Below the pieces are notes generated by a model that saw nothing but the letters and a program-made list of their open reading frames with translations, ran no database searches and was not told where the DNA came from. A stretch of DNA of 64,000 nt from Paracoccaceae bacterium (GTDB taxonomy: Bacteria > Pseudomonadota > Alphaproteobacteria > Rhodobacterales > Rhodobacteraceae). Both the position numbers and the translations under genes were made by a program. The stretch is from positions 1,788,001 to 1,852,000 of the forward strand of contig CP075370.1 of assembly GCA_019454225.1 (NCBI GenBank), read 5' to 3'. Shown piece by piece: positions 26,094 to 34,536 of the stretch (positions within the stretch are counted from its first letter, which is position 1; each line of letters starts with the position of its first letter).

Positions 26094-27038
26094 TTACGGT
26101 TTGTTAGGAACCGCCGCGAAATGCGCCGCCGCCGCGTCGAAGAAGCGGGCGCGGATCGCGGGGGTTTCCATCATCACCTCGTGCTGGGCGCCCTCGGCCA
26201 TGTCCAGCCGGGCGGTGGGCCAGCGGTCGATCAACGCGCGCAGGCGCCGCACCTCGACGATGCGTTCGCCGGTTCCGACGATCACCAGCGCCGGGATCGC
26301 GGGCAGCGGCTGGCGTGCCAGCCAGTTGCATTCGGCCAGCGCGCAGTCGAGCCAGTGCAGGCTTGGCCCGCCCAGCCCGAGTTCGGGATGGGCGCGCAAC
26401 TGGCCGCCCATCCAGTCCCACATCGCGCGGTCGGTGGTCAGCGTGTTGTCCTCGAACGGGGCGGCCAGCGGGTAGGGGACGGGCCTGGTCGACGGCGCAT
26501 AGCGCGCGCCCAGCCGCGTGGCCCGCGCCGCGGCCCCCATCACACGGACCACGGGCGCCAGCATCGGTGCCATGGCGATGCCCCACATCGGTGCCGAGAA
26601 CACGGCCGAGCGCACCGGGAACGCCTCGATCAGCGCGCGCAGGCCGATGGCGCCACCCATCGAGTGCCCGAGCAGGTGCAGCGGGGCGGGCAGGCCGAGC
26701 GCCTGCACCAGCGGCAGCGCCGCGCGCAGGTCGCGCTGATAGTCGGCGAAGCGGCCCACATGCCCCAGCATCGGGTCCGGGGTCAGCCGGTCCGCGAGAC
26801 CCTGGCCGCGGTTGTCGATGGCCAGCACATGAAAGCCCCGCGCCACCAGATCGCCCGCCGCGCGGCCGTATTTCTCGATGCACTCGGTGCGGCCGGGGAT
26901 CAGGAACACCGTGCCACGGTCGCCGCCCGGCCAATGCGCCGCGCGCAGGCGCAGGCCGTCATCGGCCCGCAGCCAGAACGCCCGCCCCCCGGGCGGGCCA
27001 TCGGCGATGCCGTGATGCAGCGGCGCTTCGCCTTCCAT
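26094..27038 (-). CDS. alpha/beta hydrolase, lysophospholipase/monoacylglycerol lipase type
   Basis: A 314-residue serine hydrolase of the S33/Hydrolase_4 type. FLIPGRTECIEKYG, AIDNRGQGLADR and the nucleophile elbow GHSMGG (Ser126) are typical of lysophospholipase L2/monoacylglycerol lipases; GAQHEVM near the end holds the His. The ATG at 27038 is preferred over a TTG one codon earlier. It lies 5 bp after the SCP2 gene, so the two may form a lipid-handling operon. Confidence 0.85.
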   Translation of the reverse strand: MEGEAPLHHGIADGPPGGRAFWLRADDGLRLRAAHWPGGDRGTVFLIPGRTECIEKYGRAAGDLVARGFHVLAIDNRGQGLADRLTPDPMLGHVGRFADYQRDLRAALPLVQALGLPAPLHLLGHSMGGAIGLRALIEAFPVRSAVFSAPMWGIAMAPMLAPVVRVMGAAARATRLGARYAPSTRPVPYPLAAPFEDNTLTTDRAMWDWMGGQLRAHPELGLGGPSLHWLDCALAECNWLARQPLPAIPALVIVGTGERIVEVRRLRALIDRWPTARLDMAEGAQHEVMMETPAIRARFFDAAAAHFAAVPNKP

Positions 27039-27043
27039 CAACG

Positions 27044-27328
27044 TCAGCCGAGGATCGAACCGAGCTTCATCGCCATGCCCATGTTGCCGTCGACGGCGAG
27101 CTTGCCCTGCATGAAGGCGGCGGTCGGGTTCATGTCGCCCGAAAGGATCGCCTGGAACACATCGGCATCCGCCGTCAGCGTCACATCGGCCTCGTCATCG
27201 CCGGCGCGCACGCCGTCGCCATCGACGATGATCGAGCCTTCGCCCTCGATCACGAACTTCGCCACGCCGTCGAACCCGGCTACCTTTTCGCTCAGCGCGG
27301 CCACGGCCGCGGCGATCACGTCGCTCAT
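27044..27328 (-). CDS. SCP2 sterol-binding domain protein
   Basis: A 94-residue single SCP2 domain, a small lipid-binding fold. The features are FVIEGEGSIIVD, DVTLTADADVFQAILSGDMNPTAAFMQGKLAVDGNMG and a short C-terminus, almost identical in layout to other stand-alone bacterial SCP2 proteins. ATG 27328 has GGAG 7 nt upstream. It probably binds or carries hydrophobic ligands in the cytoplasm. It is upstream of a lysophospholipase-type gene on the same strand. Confidence 0.9.
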   Translation of the reverse strand: MSDVIAAAVAALSEKVAGFDGVAKFVIEGEGSIIVDGDGVRAGDDEADVTLTADADVFQAILSGDMNPTAAFMQGKLAVDGNMGMAMKLGSILG

Positions 27329-27408
27329 CCCAGTCTCCATTCCGTCTGTTCCGAAGTCGTGATGCCGCCCCACTGGCATTCGGGCCCGCCCACGCTACAC
27401 TTGCCGTT

Positions 27409-27966
27409 ATGAAAGCACGCGGGCTGTTTCACAAATATATCGTTGCGGCACTCGTGCCGATTTTTCTGGCGGTGCCCGGTTTCGCGCAGGACGCGAGCAC
27501 GGATGACCTTTTTGCACGCCTGAAGGAAGCGGACGAGCGCGCCGCCCGGCGGGTCGAGCGCGAGATCTGGAATGCCTGGTCGAAATCGGGCTCTGCCTCG
27601 GCCGACCTTCTGCTGCAGCGCGGCCGCGACGCGATGCGCGAGGGCAAGCTGGATGCGGCCATCGAGCACCTGACGGCGCTTGTCGACCATGCCCCGGGCT
27701 TTGCCGAGGGGTGGAATGCGCGGGCGACCGCCTATTTCCAGGCCGGCCAGTATGGCCCTTCGGTGTCCGACATCGCCGAGGTCCTGCGGCTGGAGCCGCG
27801 GCATTTCGGGGCGCTTGCCGGATTTGGCGCGATCCTGGAGGCAACCGACCGCGAGGCCGAGGCGCTTGAGGTCTATCGCGCCGCGCTTGCTATACATCCC
27901 CACCTTGCCGGGGTAAGGGACGCGGTGTCCCGGCTGGAAGCCAAGCGGTCGGGGCAGGAACTCTGA
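27409..27966 (+). CDS. exported tetratricopeptide repeat protein
   Basis: A 185-residue periplasmic protein. A signal peptide (about 1-26, ending FAQ) is followed by helices with TPR spacing: LLLQRGRDAMREGKLDAAIEHLTALVDHAPGFAEGWNARATAYFQAGQY and a second repeat ending in EVYRAALAIHPHLAGV. TPRs mediate protein contacts; the partner is unknown. It is divergent from the SCP2 gene and 29 bp upstream of the helicase gene. Confidence 0.82.
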   Translation: MKARGLFHKYIVAALVPIFLAVPGFAQDASTDDLFARLKEADERAARRVEREIWNAWSKSGSASADLLLQRGRDAMREGKLDAAIEHLTALVDHAPGFAEGWNARATAYFQAGQYGPSVSDIAEVLRLEPRHFGALAGFGAILEATDREAEALEVYRAALAIHPHLAGVRDAVSRLEAKRSGQEL

Positions 27967-27995
27967 CCTGACCACGCCCGGGCGGGGCACGCCAC

Positions 27996-30900
27996 ATGCT
28001 GACACCTTCGCGCGTGACGGCCGTCCTGGGCCCCACCAACACCGGCAAGACGCATTACGCCATCGAGCGGATGCTGGGGCATCGCACGGGCGTGATCGGC
28101 CTGCCGCTGCGCCTGTTGGCGCGCGAGGTCTATGACCGCATCGTCAAGGCGCGCGGCCCCTCGGTTGCCGCGCTTGTCACGGGCGAGGAGCGGATCGTGG
28201 GCGAACGGGCGGCCTACTGGGTCTGCACGGTCGAGGCGATGCCGGTCGACATCGGGGCCGATTTCCTGGCGGTCGACGAGATCCAGCTGTGCGCCGACCC
28301 CGACAGGGGCCACATCTTCACCGACCGGCTGCTGAACGCGCGGGGGCTGGTCGAGACCATGTTCCTCGGGTCCGAGGCGATGCGGGGGGCAATCGCGGCC
28401 CTGGTGCCGCATGTGCAGTTCATGCGCCGCGAGCGGTTTTCGACGCTGAGCTGGTCAGGTTCGAAAAAGATAAGCCGGATGCCCGCGCGATCGGCCATCG
28501 TGGGTTTCAGTGTCGAGAATGTCTATGCGATGGCCGAGGTCATCCGCCGCATGAAGGGTGGCGCGGCGGTGGTGATGGGGGCGCTGTCGCCCCGCACGCG
28601 CAATGCGCAGGTCGACCTGTACCAGAACGGCGAGGTGGATTACCTGGTCGCCACCGATGCCATCGGCATGGGCCTGAACCTTGACATCCGGCATGTCGCC
28701 TTTTCGGCGACGGACAAGTTCGACGGGCGCCGGATGCGCCCGCTGTTCCCCCATGAGATGGGCCAGATCGCGGGCCGGGCAGGGCGCCACCTGACGCCGG
28801 GAACCTTCGGGGTGACGGGCGAGGCGGGGCTGCTGGACGACGAACTGATCGAGGCCATCGAGAATCACCGGTTCGCGCCGGTCCGGCGGCTGTTCTGGCG
28901 CAACGGCGAACTGGACTTCGGCACGGCCGCGCGGCTGGTGGCCAGCCTGGAGGCGCCGACGGCCAACGAATGGCTGATCAGGGCCCGCGAGGCCGATGAC
29001 CAGATCGCGCTGAAGACGCTGATGGAGATGCCCGAGGTGGCGGCCCGGCTGACCGGCCCGCAGGCGGTGCGGCGGCTCTGGGATGTGTGCCGGGTGCCCG
29101 ATTTCCGCGGGCTGGGCACCCATGACCATGCGACGCTGCTGGCGCGTCTGTTCGGCTTCCTGTCGGACGGGCAGATCCCCTCGGACTGGATCGCCACCGC
29201 CATCGCCCGCATCGACCGCACCGATGGCGACATCGACACGCTGTCGAAACGGCTCGCCTTCATCCGCACCTGGACCTACGTGGCGCAACGCGCGGGCTGG
29301 GTCGCCGATGAACCCCATTGGCGCGGCGAGACCCGCGCGGTAGAAGACCGCCTGTCGGATGCGCTCCACGCCGCACTGACCCGCGCATTCGTGGACCGGC
29401 GCACATCCGTGCTTTTGCGCCGGTTGAAGCAGAAGGAGAGCCTTGTGGCCGAGGTGAATGACAAGGGCGAGGTGACCGTCGAGGGGCAGCCCGCCGGACG
29501 GCTGGAGGGTTTCCGCTTCCGGCAGGATGCGACGGGATCGCCCGACGAGGCGCGCGTGCTGCGCCAGGCGGCCGAACAGGCCCTGCGCCCCGAGTTCCAC
29601 CTGCGGGCGGACCGGTTCTACAACGCGCCGGACACCGAACTGGACTATACCGAACAGGGCGGGCTGATGTGGGGCACCACGGCGGTCGGCAAGCTGGTCA
29701 AGGGGGGCGATGCGCTGCGCCCGGCCGTCGAACCCTTCGTCGATGACGAGGCGGGCCCCGACGTGGCCGAAAAGGTGCGCCGCCGCCTGCAGCATTTCAT
29801 CGACCGCAAGGTCGCGTCGCTGTTCGAGCCGCTGCTGGCGCTGCAGAAGGACGAGGCGGTGACCGGACTGGCGCGGGGCGTCGCGTTCCGCCTGGTCGAG
29901 GCGATGGGGGTGCTGCCGCGCGCCGATGTGGCCGAGGATGTCAAGGCGCTCGACCAGGAGGCGCGGGCGGCACTGCGCAAGAATGGCGTGCGGTTCGGGC
30001 AGTACACGATCTTCCAGCAGGCCCTGCTGAAACCGGCACCGACGCGGCTGCGGCTGGTGCTGTGGTCGCTGTGGGCTGGGCTGTCCGAGTTTCCGGAAAG
30101 CCCGCCGCCTGGCCTGGTGACCATTCCGAACCTCCGCGAGGTGCCGCGCGGGCACTACACGCTGTCGGGCTATCATCCGGCGGGCGCGCGGGCGATCCGC
30201 ATCGACATGCTGGAACGGCTGGCCGACCTGCTGCGGGCCAAGGACAGCCGCGCGGGATTCGAGGCGATGCCCGAAATGCTGTCGATCACCGGCATGACGA
30301 TGGACCAGTTCGCCGACCTGATGGGGGGGCTCGGATATCGCGCCGAGAAGGCCGAGCGGCCCAAGGTCAGGCCCGAGGCGGCTGCGGCGGCGACCGGACT
30401 CCCGGCCACCGAGGCGCCCGCCGAAGCAGGGGCAGCCGACGTGCCGCCGGATGCCGCACCGGCCGAACCCGCCCAGCCTGCGGCGCCCGAGGCCGCGTCG
30501 GAGGGGCCACAGGCGGCTGCCGTGGAAGAACCAGAGGCGGCGGCCCCGGTCGAGATGGAAGCGTTCTACACCTTCACCTGGGCACCGCGCCCGCGCGGCG
30601 ACGCGCGCCGGGGCGGCCAGGGCCGGGGGCAGGGCGAGGGTGCAGAGGGTGGCACCGGCGGCGGCGGCAACCGCGGCCGTGGCGACCGTCCGCGTGGCGA
30701 CCGGAAGCCGCAGGGCGGCCGTCCGCCCCGGGGCGACGCCGCCCCGGCGCCACAGCCTGCGGCGGCCGAGGCAGGCCCCGCCGAACCCGCAGCCCGCCCC
30801 GAGGGCGAAGGGGGCCGCGGTCCGCGCCACCAGCACGGCGGCAAGCCGCATGGCGGCGGCCAAGGCAAGCATGGCGGGAAACCGGGCGGCAAGGGCGGCA

Positions 30901-31025
30901 AGCCGGACCACCGCCCGCGCGACGGCCGGCCGAAGGTGCACGAGGCGCGCCCGCCGCGCCCCGAAAAGCCCATCGACCCCGACAATCCCTTTGCCGTGCT
31001 GGCCGCGCTGAAGGGGCGGCTGTGA
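27996..31025 (+). CDS. SUV3-like DExH RNA/DNA helicase with long basic disordered tail
   Basis: A 1009-residue superfamily 2 helicase related to mitochondrial SUV3. Walker A is GPTNTGKT (12-19) and the DExH-type box is DEIQ (94-97); the helicase core reaches about residue 330 and includes FSATDKFDG and QIAGRAGR motifs. From about 790 the chain is Ala/Pro/Glu-rich, then Gly/Arg/Lys-rich (RGGQGRGQ, KHGGKPGGKGGK), a likely RNA-binding disordered tail. It is followed 27 bp later by an S4 RNA-binding protein, consistent with RNA metabolism. Confidence 0.85.
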   Translation: MLTPSRVTAVLGPTNTGKTHYAIERMLGHRTGVIGLPLRLLAREVYDRIVKARGPSVAALVTGEERIVGERAAYWVCTVEAMPVDIGADFLAVDEIQLCADPDRGHIFTDRLLNARGLVETMFLGSEAMRGAIAALVPHVQFMRRERFSTLSWSGSKKISRMPARSAIVGFSVENVYAMAEVIRRMKGGAAVVMGALSPRTRNAQVDLYQNGEVDYLVATDAIGMGLNLDIRHVAFSATDKFDGRRMRPLFPHEMGQIAGRAGRHLTPGTFGVTGEAGLLDDELIEAIENHRFAPVRRLFWRNGELDFGTAARLVASLEAPTANEWLIRAREADDQIALKTLMEMPEVAARLTGPQAVRRLWDVCRVPDFRGLGTHDHATLLARLFGFLSDGQIPSDWIATAIARIDRTDGDIDTLSKRLAFIRTWTYVAQRAGWVADEPHWRGETRAVEDRLSDALHAALTRAFVDRRTSVLLRRLKQKESLVAEVNDKGEVTVEGQPAGRLEGFRFRQDATGSPDEARVLRQAAEQALRPEFHLRADRFYNAPDTELDYTEQGGLMWGTTAVGKLVKGGDALRPAVEPFVDDEAGPDVAEKVRRRLQHFIDRKVASLFEPLLALQKDEAVTGLARGVAFRLVEAMGVLPRADVAEDVKALDQEARAALRKNGVRFGQYTIFQQALLKPAPTRLRLVLWSLWAGLSEFPESPPPGLVTIPNLREVPRGHYTLSGYHPAGARAIRIDMLERLADLLRAKDSRAGFEAMPEMLSITGMTMDQFADLMGGLGYRAEKAERPKVRPEAAAAATGLPATEAPAEAGAADVPPDAAPAEPAQPAAPEAASEGPQAAAVEEPEAAAPVEMEAFYTFTWAPRPRGDARRGGQGRGQGEGAEGGTGGGGNRGRGDRPRGDRKPQGGRPPRGDAAPAPQPAAAEAGPAEPAARPEGEGGRGPRHQHGGKPHGGGQGKHGGKPGGKGGKPDHRPRDGRPKVHEARPPRPEKPIDPDNPFAVLAALKGRL

Positions 31026-31052
31026 CACCGCGGCTGCCGGCCTGACGGCACA

Positions 31053-31373
31053 ATGGCGGCCCCGCCCCCCGGCGACGCCCCGCGCGCAACGCTGCGCATC
31101 GACAAGTGGCTGTTTCACGCACGGTTCTTCCGTGCGCGCGGCGCGGCCACCGCAATGATCGAGGGCGGTACCGCGCGGGTCAACGGGCAGCGCATCGGCA
31201 AGCCCGCGCATGGCGTTGCGCCGGGCGATGTGCTGACCTTCCCGCAGGGCGGGCGCATCCGGGTGGTGCGGATTCTTGCGCTCGGTGACCGGCGCGGCCC
31301 GGCGCCCGAGGCGCAGGCGCTTTATGCCGATCTCGATTCGGGCGATGCTGAGGGCCCCGGCCCGCTTGAATGA
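31053..31373 (+). CDS. S4-domain RNA-binding protein (Hsp15-like)
   Basis: A 106-residue protein with one S4 domain: LRIDKWLFHARFFRARGAATAMIEGGTARVNGQRIGKPAHGVAPGDVL. This matches HslR/Hsp15, which rescues stalled 50S subunits with attached peptidyl-tRNA in E. coli; the role here is inferred. It sits between a helicase and fdxA, probably in one transcript, as in many Rhodobacterales. Confidence 0.85.
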   Translation: MAAPPPGDAPRATLRIDKWLFHARFFRARGAATAMIEGGTARVNGQRIGKPAHGVAPGDVLTFPQGGRIRVVRILALGDRRGPAPEAQALYADLDSGDAEGPGPLE

Positions 31374-31425
31374 TCTGCCGTGCCGGGCTAGCTAGGCGCG
31401 TGCCACACCCAGGGACACCCGACCC

Positions 31426-31764
31426 ATGACCTATGTCGTCACCGACAACTGCATCGCCTGCAAGTACACCGACTGCGTCGAGGTATGTCCGGTCGATTGC
31501 TTCTACGAGGGTGAGAACATGCTGGTCATCCACCCGGACGAGTGCATCGACTGCGGCGTGTGCGAGCCGGAGTGCCCGGCCGACGCGATCCGCCCCGACA
31601 CCGAGCCGGACATGGAGAAATGGGTCGAGTTCAACCGGAAGTATTCGACGATGTGGCCGGTTATCGTGACCCGCAAGGATCCGCTGCCCGAGGCGACCGA
31701 GCGGGACGGCGAAACCGGCAAGCTGGACAAGTACTTCTCGCCCGCCGCCGGCGAGGGCGGCTGA
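31426..31764 (+). CDS. fdxA: seven-iron ferredoxin FdxA
   Basis: A 112-residue ferredoxin with one 3Fe-4S and one 4Fe-4S cluster. The N-terminal cysteine motif [14 protein letters not shown] (9-22) and the second motif [12 protein letters not shown] (40-51) are intact, and the C-terminal extension after the clusters is typical of FdxA. It carries electrons at low potential; the redox partner is unknown. It lies upstream of carD, separated by 299 bp with its own promoter for carD. Confidence 0.94.
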   Translation: MTYVVTDNCIACKYTDCVEVCPVDCFYEGENMLVIHPDECIDCGVCEPECPADAIRPDTEPDMEKWVEFNRKYSTMWPVIVTRKDPLPEATERDGETGKLDKYFSPAAGEGG

Positions 31765-31873
31765 GCGGGCGCCGAATCGGCTGACGCTGCGTCAAGCGCG
31801 GTGTCCGGCGGGTTCGCGCGAATCTGTGAATGATTCCAATAGGGCTGCGGCATGCCTGCGGCGTGGGCGCCCG

Positions 31874-31902
31874 TTGGATTTGCGGCTTTTTTGTGCTATA
31901 CA
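31874..31902 (+). promoter_or_regulatory. sigma-70-type promoter with extended -10, upstream of carD
   Basis: TTGGAT (31874-31879) and TATACA (31897-31902) are separated by exactly 17 bp, and TGC directly precedes the -10 box as an extended -10. Transcription would start near 31909, giving a leader of about 155 nt before carD. A 13-bp palindrome, TGACGC-T-GCGTCA, lies about 85 bp upstream at 31782-31794. Confidence 0.65.
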
Positions 31903-32063
31903 ACAGTTACAAAGAAGCATGGGAGCCTGCCGCCTGGCCCGGGACTGCCACCCTGGGCCGGGTTCATCTGTGACAAATGACCGTCATCATCGCGGATGCC
32001 ACGCCGCGGTCGGTGGCGTGTCGCCGGTGATGGGCATGCAAACCGACCGAGGAAGCGCACCGA

Positions 32064-32573
32064 ATGACCAAGACCCGTAAGCCTGATTTCCGTCCGAACG
32101 AGTTCGTCGTGTATCCCGCGCATGGCGTGGGCCGGATCATTTCCATCGAAGAGCAGGAGATCGCGGGCTTCAAGCTCGAACTCTTCGTCATCACCTTCGA
32201 GAAGGACAAGATGACCCTGCGCGTGCCCACCCACAAGGCGACCGAGATCGGGATGCGCCCGCTGTCGGCGCCCGATGTGGTGACCAAGGCTCTGGACACG
32301 CTGAAGGGAAAGGCCAAGGTCAAGCGGGCCATGTGGTCGCGCCGGGCGCAGGAATACGAGCAGAAGATCAACTCGGGCGACCTGCTGTCGATTGCCGAGG
32401 TGGTGCGCGACCTGCACCGCGCCGACGACCAGCGGGAACAGAGCTATTCCGAGCGCCAGCTTTACGAGGCCGCGCTGGAACGCCTGACGCGCGAGGTTGC
32501 GGCGGTGTCGAACCTGGACGAGAAGGGCGCGCAGAAGGCGGTGGACGAGGTTCTGCTGACCCGCGCGGCCTGA
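32064..32573 (+). CDS. carD: CarD/CdnL family transcription regulator
   Basis: A 169-residue protein. FRPNEFVVYPAHGVGRIISIEEQEIAG begins the RNA-polymerase-interacting Tudor-like domain, and a helical DNA-contacting domain follows (about 70-165, with WSRRAQEYEQKINSGDLLSIAEVVRDL). CarD binds the RNA polymerase beta subunit and stabilises open complexes at rRNA and other promoters. Leader of about 155 nt behind a strong promoter. The gene pair fdxA-carD is common in this group. Confidence 0.94.
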   Translation: MTKTRKPDFRPNEFVVYPAHGVGRIISIEEQEIAGFKLELFVITFEKDKMTLRVPTHKATEIGMRPLSAPDVVTKALDTLKGKAKVKRAMWSRRAQEYEQKINSGDLLSIAEVVRDLHRADDQREQSYSERQLYEAALERLTREVAAVSNLDEKGAQKAVDEVLLTRAA

Positions 32574-32595
32574 CCCATCCTGCGGCGTGCAAAGG

Positions 32596-32622
32596 ACGGC
32601 GGTCCCCCCGGGGGGCCGCCGT
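32596..32622 (+). terminator. hairpin terminator after carD
   Basis: ACGGCGGTCCCCCC (32596-32609) pairs with GGGGGGCCGCCGT (32610-32622) with one bulge and is followed by TTT. It lies 22 bp after the carD stop and 12 bp before the end of the convergent cobS, so it may serve both directions. Confidence 0.7.
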
Positions 32623-32634
32623 TTCCGTTCGGGC

Positions 32635-33375
32635 CTAGCGCGTCCAGGCCGCGGCAAGCGCCAGTACCGCCGCCTCGGTCACCTGCTGCGCCGCGCCGAG
32701 GATGTCGCCGGTCTGGCCGCCGATGCGGGCCCGCGCCGTCCAGGCCACCAGCATCGCGGGAACCGCCCCTGCCATGGCGACCGCCGCCACCACGGGGCCA
32801 AGCGCGACAAGGCCGATCGCGATGGCGACCCCGGCGCAGGCCCAGGCGGTGCCCGCCGGGGGCCTGCCGGTGGCATGCGAGAACCCCGCGCCCCGCGCGT
32901 TCGGCAGCGCGGCCATGATCGCCGCCATCGGCGCGCGCGACAGGGCCCCCGCCGCCACGCATGCCGCCAGCAGCCCGCCGCCTTCGGCGAGGGCGGCAAG
33001 CGCCGACCAGCGGGCCAGCGTGACCAGCGACAGTGCGATCACCCCGAAACTGCCCACCCGGCTGTCCTTCATGATCGCGAGGCGGCGCGCGGGATCGCGG
33101 GCGCCGAACAGGCCGTCGGCGGTATCGGCCAGCCCGTCCTCGTGCAGGGCGCCGGTGGTCAGCACCAGAACCAGCAGCACGCAGACCGCCGCCACGCCCG
33201 GCGGCAGGCCCGCCGCCATCGCCGCCTGGCCCGCCAGCCCGGCCAGCAGCCCCAGGCCCGCGCCGATCACCGGCCAGGCCCAGGCAGAGGCTGCGCCGCG
33301 CGGGCGGTGGGCGGGGACCGGCAGGCGCGTCAGCAGCGCGGCGGCCTCGGCCAGATCGGACAGGACGCGGTGCAT
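32635..33375 (-). CDS. cobS: adenosylcobinamide-GDP ribazoletransferase
   Basis: A 246-residue inner-membrane protein with about six hydrophobic segments that joins adenosylcobinamide-GDP and alpha-ribazole in cobalamin synthesis. The diagnostic motif is [34 protein letters not shown]. Two tandem ATGs (33378 and 33375) are possible starts; the ribosome-binding site is weak in both cases. It is divergent from cobT, the enzyme supplying alpha-ribazole phosphate, so the two face each other across about 80 bp. Confidence 0.92.
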   Translation of the reverse strand: MHRVLSDLAEAAALLTRLPVPAHRPRGAASAWAWPVIGAGLGLLAGLAGQAAMAAGLPPGVAAVCVLLVLVLTTGALHEDGLADTADGLFGARDPARRLAIMKDSRVGSFGVIALSLVTLARWSALAALAEGGGLLAACVAAGALSRAPMAAIMAALPNARGAGFSHATGRPPAGTAWACAGVAIAIGLVALGPVVAAVAMAGAVPAMLVAWTARARIGGQTGDILGAAQQVTEAAVLALAAAWTR

Positions 33376-33457
33376 CATTGCGGGGTCGCTTTCGGGCTGG
33401 CCATCGTGGTCTGCCGTGGGTAGCCAAGTGCCAGGCATTCGGCAACGGAGAACGCGC

Positions 33458-34477
33458 ATGGCCCCGCTTACCTCGCTCCAGTCCTTTCGCGCGACGCTGG
33501 CGGGGGCGCCCGGGCCTGACGCCGGTGCGATCGCGGCGGCGCAGAACCGGCAGGGACAGTTGACGAAACCCCCCGGTTCACTGGGCCGGCTGGAGGATCT
33601 GGCGGTCTGGTACGCCGGCTGGCGCGGTGAGGCGCGCCCCGTGCTGGCCCGGCCGCAGGTCGTGATATTCGCGGGGAATCATGGGGTTGCCGCGCGGGGT
33701 GTCAGCGCCTTTCCGGCCGCTGTCACGGCGCAGATGGTGGCGAACTTCGAGGCCGGGGGGGCCGCGATCAACCAGTTGTCGCGCGTCGCCGGTGCGGCGA
33801 TGTCGGTGGTGGCACTGGATCTGGACCGCCCGACCGCCGATTTCACCGAGGGCGCCGCGATGTCGGTGCGCGAAGTGATGCAGGCCCTGGCCGCAGGCTG
33901 GGAAGCCGTCGATCCCGCCGCCGATCTGCTGGTGGTGGGCGAGATGGGCATCGGCAACACCACGTCGGCCGCCGCGATTGCCTGCGCGCTCTATGGCGGC
34001 GACCCGGCGCAATGGGTCGGGCGGGGCACCGGGGTGGACGATGCCGGACTGGCCCGCAAGACCGAAGCCGTGGCGGCAGGTGTTGCGCGGCATGGCGGAG
34101 CCGATGCCGGGGTGCCGCCGCTGGAAACGCTGCGCTGCCTCGGCGGGCGCGAGATCGCCGCCATGGCGGGCGCCATCGCCCGGGCCCGGGTCGAGCGGAT
34201 CCCGGTGATCCTGGACGGTTTCATCACCTGCGCGGCCGCCGCCGTGCTGCATGAGGCGGTGCCGGGCTGCCTGGACCATGCGGTCGCCGGGCATGTCTCG
34301 GCCGAGGCGGCGCATGGGGCGCTGCTGTCGATGCTGGGCAAGGAACCGCTGCTGGACCTTGGGCTGCGGCTGGGCGAAGGTTCGGGTGCGGCACTGGCGA
34401 TGGCGGTGATGCGGGCGGCGGTCGAATGCCACGCGGGCATGGCAACCTTTGCGGAGGCGGGGGTATCGGGCGGCTGA
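33458..34477 (+). CDS. cobT: nicotinate-nucleotide--dimethylbenzimidazole phosphoribosyltransferase
   Basis: A 339-residue enzyme that forms alpha-ribazole phosphate from nicotinate mononucleotide and dimethylbenzimidazole, for the lower ligand of cobalamin. Characteristic segments are [53 protein letters not shown] and [14 protein letters not shown] stands 8 nt before ATG 33458. It is divergent from cobS. No cobalamin riboswitch was recognised in the short shared upstream region. Confidence 0.94.
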   Translation: MAPLTSLQSFRATLAGAPGPDAGAIAAAQNRQGQLTKPPGSLGRLEDLAVWYAGWRGEARPVLARPQVVIFAGNHGVAARGVSAFPAAVTAQMVANFEAGGAAINQLSRVAGAAMSVVALDLDRPTADFTEGAAMSVREVMQALAAGWEAVDPAADLLVVGEMGIGNTTSAAAIACALYGGDPAQWVGRGTGVDDAGLARKTEAVAAGVARHGGADAGVPPLETLRCLGGREIAAMAGAIARARVERIPVILDGFITCAAAAVLHEAVPGCLDHAVAGHVSAEAAHGALLSMLGKEPLLDLGLRLGEGSGAALAMAVMRAAVECHAGMATFAEAGVSGG

Positions 34478-34536
34478 TCGGCCGGATTCCAGGCACGTGC
34501 CGGGCGGTGTAACGGCGGGATGAAAGGCGGGCGGCG

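Noticed and set aside
28455-31211. 918-codon open frame on the minus strand opposite the helicase
   Set aside because: It is a shadow of the helicase, whose Walker motifs and conserved blocks prove the plus strand is coding.
33376-33457. Cobalamin riboswitch between cobS and cobT
   Set aside because: The region is only about 80 bp and lacks the B12-box-type core.
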